A stretch of DNA of 57,390 bases, from contig JAPOYL010000015.1 of NCBI GenBank assembly GCA_026706595.1, positions 1 through 57,390 of the forward strand. The letters run 5' to 3'. Positions 56,643-57,390 of this stretch are shown here, piece by piece (position 1 is the stretch's first letter; each line of letters begins with the position of its first letter). The notes under the pieces were generated by a model. That model searched no databases and was not told the origin of the DNA. It saw only the letters and a program-made list of their open reading frames with translations. The position numbers and the translations under genes were made by a program. The stretch comes from Gammaproteobacteria bacterium. Its GTDB lineage: Bacteria > Pseudomonadota > Gammaproteobacteria > UBA4575.

Positions 56643-57390
56643 CTAGAACTGCAGGCTGAGGTCAAGGGTGGAGCCGTAACTCTCGGCTCCGGTGTCGAGC
56701 CCCTCGCGCGCACTCAACCCGGCGTTGAGCTTCAGGCGGTCGCGCTGCCAGGTAGCGCCTGCACCGAGCAACAGGCTGTTGTCTCCGGACTCGGCCTTGA
56801 GCCGTGCCCCCGAGACCCGGGCCGTGGTCTGTGTGTCATCCAGACGGTGCTCCAGATCCAGGGAACTCCATAGCGACAGGCCGTCCTTCTTCTCCGGGCG
56901 CGGTGCCGTCTCGGCTTTTATCCCCAGGGCGATCGCCAAGCGGTCGGCATCGGGGTAGGAGACCCGGGTCGGCATATTCTTCATCGCATCCGTGAAGCGG
57001 TCAATGGATACGCTGGCGTGTTCCAGGCGGAGCCTTGGGAGCAGGTGATACGTGGTTCGCTGCAGGCGCCGTCCGGCCTCCAGGGCCAGGGTGTATGTAG
57101 TAGCCCCCACGCCCGACTTCAGCATCCCGCGTTCATCGGAGTCGAGATCCAAGTCGTAATGGCCCAGCGAGACGCTCCCCGAGACATAGGTCTCTGCATC
57201 CTGGCAGCCGCGGCACAGCGCCAGACTCAGTGCCAGGCCCTGCACGTCGATGTCCCCACCCTGCACCGGTGAGTCGATGTCTGCTGTGCCGTCGATATAT
57301 TTCAGGGTGGCCCAGGCCTCGGTACCGTTGGCGAGCGTAAAGTGCTTACCGGTCTCGGCCTGGAAGTAATCAATGTCGTACTCGGCCCCT
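56643..57390 (-). CDS. C-terminal part of an autotransporter-like outer-membrane beta-barrel protein (5' end beyond window)
   Basis: The reading frame stays open to the window edge, so only the last ~248 residues are seen. They show alternating beta-strands (for example TYVSGSVSLGHYDLDLD and SLLLGAGATWQRDRLKLNAGLSAR), and the C-terminus is STLDLSLQF, an aromatic-ended barrel signal recognised by the BAM complex. This matches the translocator domain of type V autotransporters. An LCRGC pair could form a disulfide. The passenger is not visible, so the function is unknown. Confidence 0.75.
   Translation of the reverse strand, partial: GAEYDIDYFQAETGKHFTLANGTEAWATLKYIDGTADIDSPVQGGDIDVQGLALSLALCRGCQDAETYVSGSVSLGHYDLDLDSDERGMLKSGVGATTYTLALEAGRRLQRTTYHLLPRLRLEHASVSIDRFTDAMKNMPTRVSYPDADRLAIALGIKAETAPRPEKKDGLSLWSSLDLEHRLDDTQTTARVSGARLKAESGDNSLLLGAGATWQRDRLKLNAGLSAREGLDTGAESYGSTLDLSLQF

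Overview
This looks like a chromosomal segment of a high-GC gammaproteobacterium. The evidence is the gene set and order: efp-epmA with divergent epmB, erpA, lpxH, dsbC, xerD, parC/parE, and a leuC-leuD-leuB-asd ... truA-trpF-trpB-trpA-accD-folC-dedD-cvpA-purF run that resembles the arrangement in Pseudomonas and related orders. No rRNA, tRNA or CRISPR array was seen. The first ~110 bases are a G-homopolymer-rich contig end that is probably not reliable sequence.

Layout. 0.5-13.1 kb: a haloacid-dehalogenase-like protein lacking its nucleophile, an exported unknown with tyrS, an M23 peptidase with anmK, erpA, a bactofilin pair, argC, a CLC channel, hemJ, a HAD-IB phosphatase and a PfkB kinase. 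13.2-23.3 kb: a class II aldolase-like gene, rubredoxin, thiD, thiE and hemL, with an accessory block between thiD and thiE. That block holds an MMPL transporter, an Xre/RES toxin-antitoxin operon with palindromic operators, and a complete transposon. 23.3-36.3 kb: envelope and redox genes (alpha/beta hydrolase, thioredoxin, cyclophilin, lpxH, YkuD transpeptidase) and the purF-to-truA minus-strand cluster. 36.3-39.2 kb: a DUF1499 gene, a Bcr/CflA-type transporter and an SDR, sitting where fimV is found in Pseudomonas. 39.2-45.7 kb: asd, leuBDC, a transporter and aroC. 45.8-57.4 kb: psd, the EF-P modification set, htpX, topoisomerase IV, dsbC, xerD and a truncated autotransporter-like beta-domain.

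The most notable region is 18832-21369. It is an IS1595-like transposon that can be delimited to the base: 26-bp terminal inverted repeats with three mismatches, flanked by a perfect 8-bp duplication AAACGTAA. Besides the transposase it carries a DNA methyltransferase fused to a C-terminal GIY-YIG (T5orf172-like) domain and a 50-residue basic protein. All three genes are joined by ATGA overlaps. The methyltransferase is shifted +1 at an 11-G run exactly in front of its AdoMet-binding motif; ten Gs would restore a 441-residue protein. This is either an OFF phase of a phase-variable gene, a mutation, or a homopolymer sequencing error. The element landed one base before the thiE start codon.

Most remaining genes are ordinary core metabolism, and many are coupled by 4-base stop/start overlaps. 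Start codons were chosen from family alignments recalled from memory and visible Shine-Dalgarno sequences; no database search was possible.
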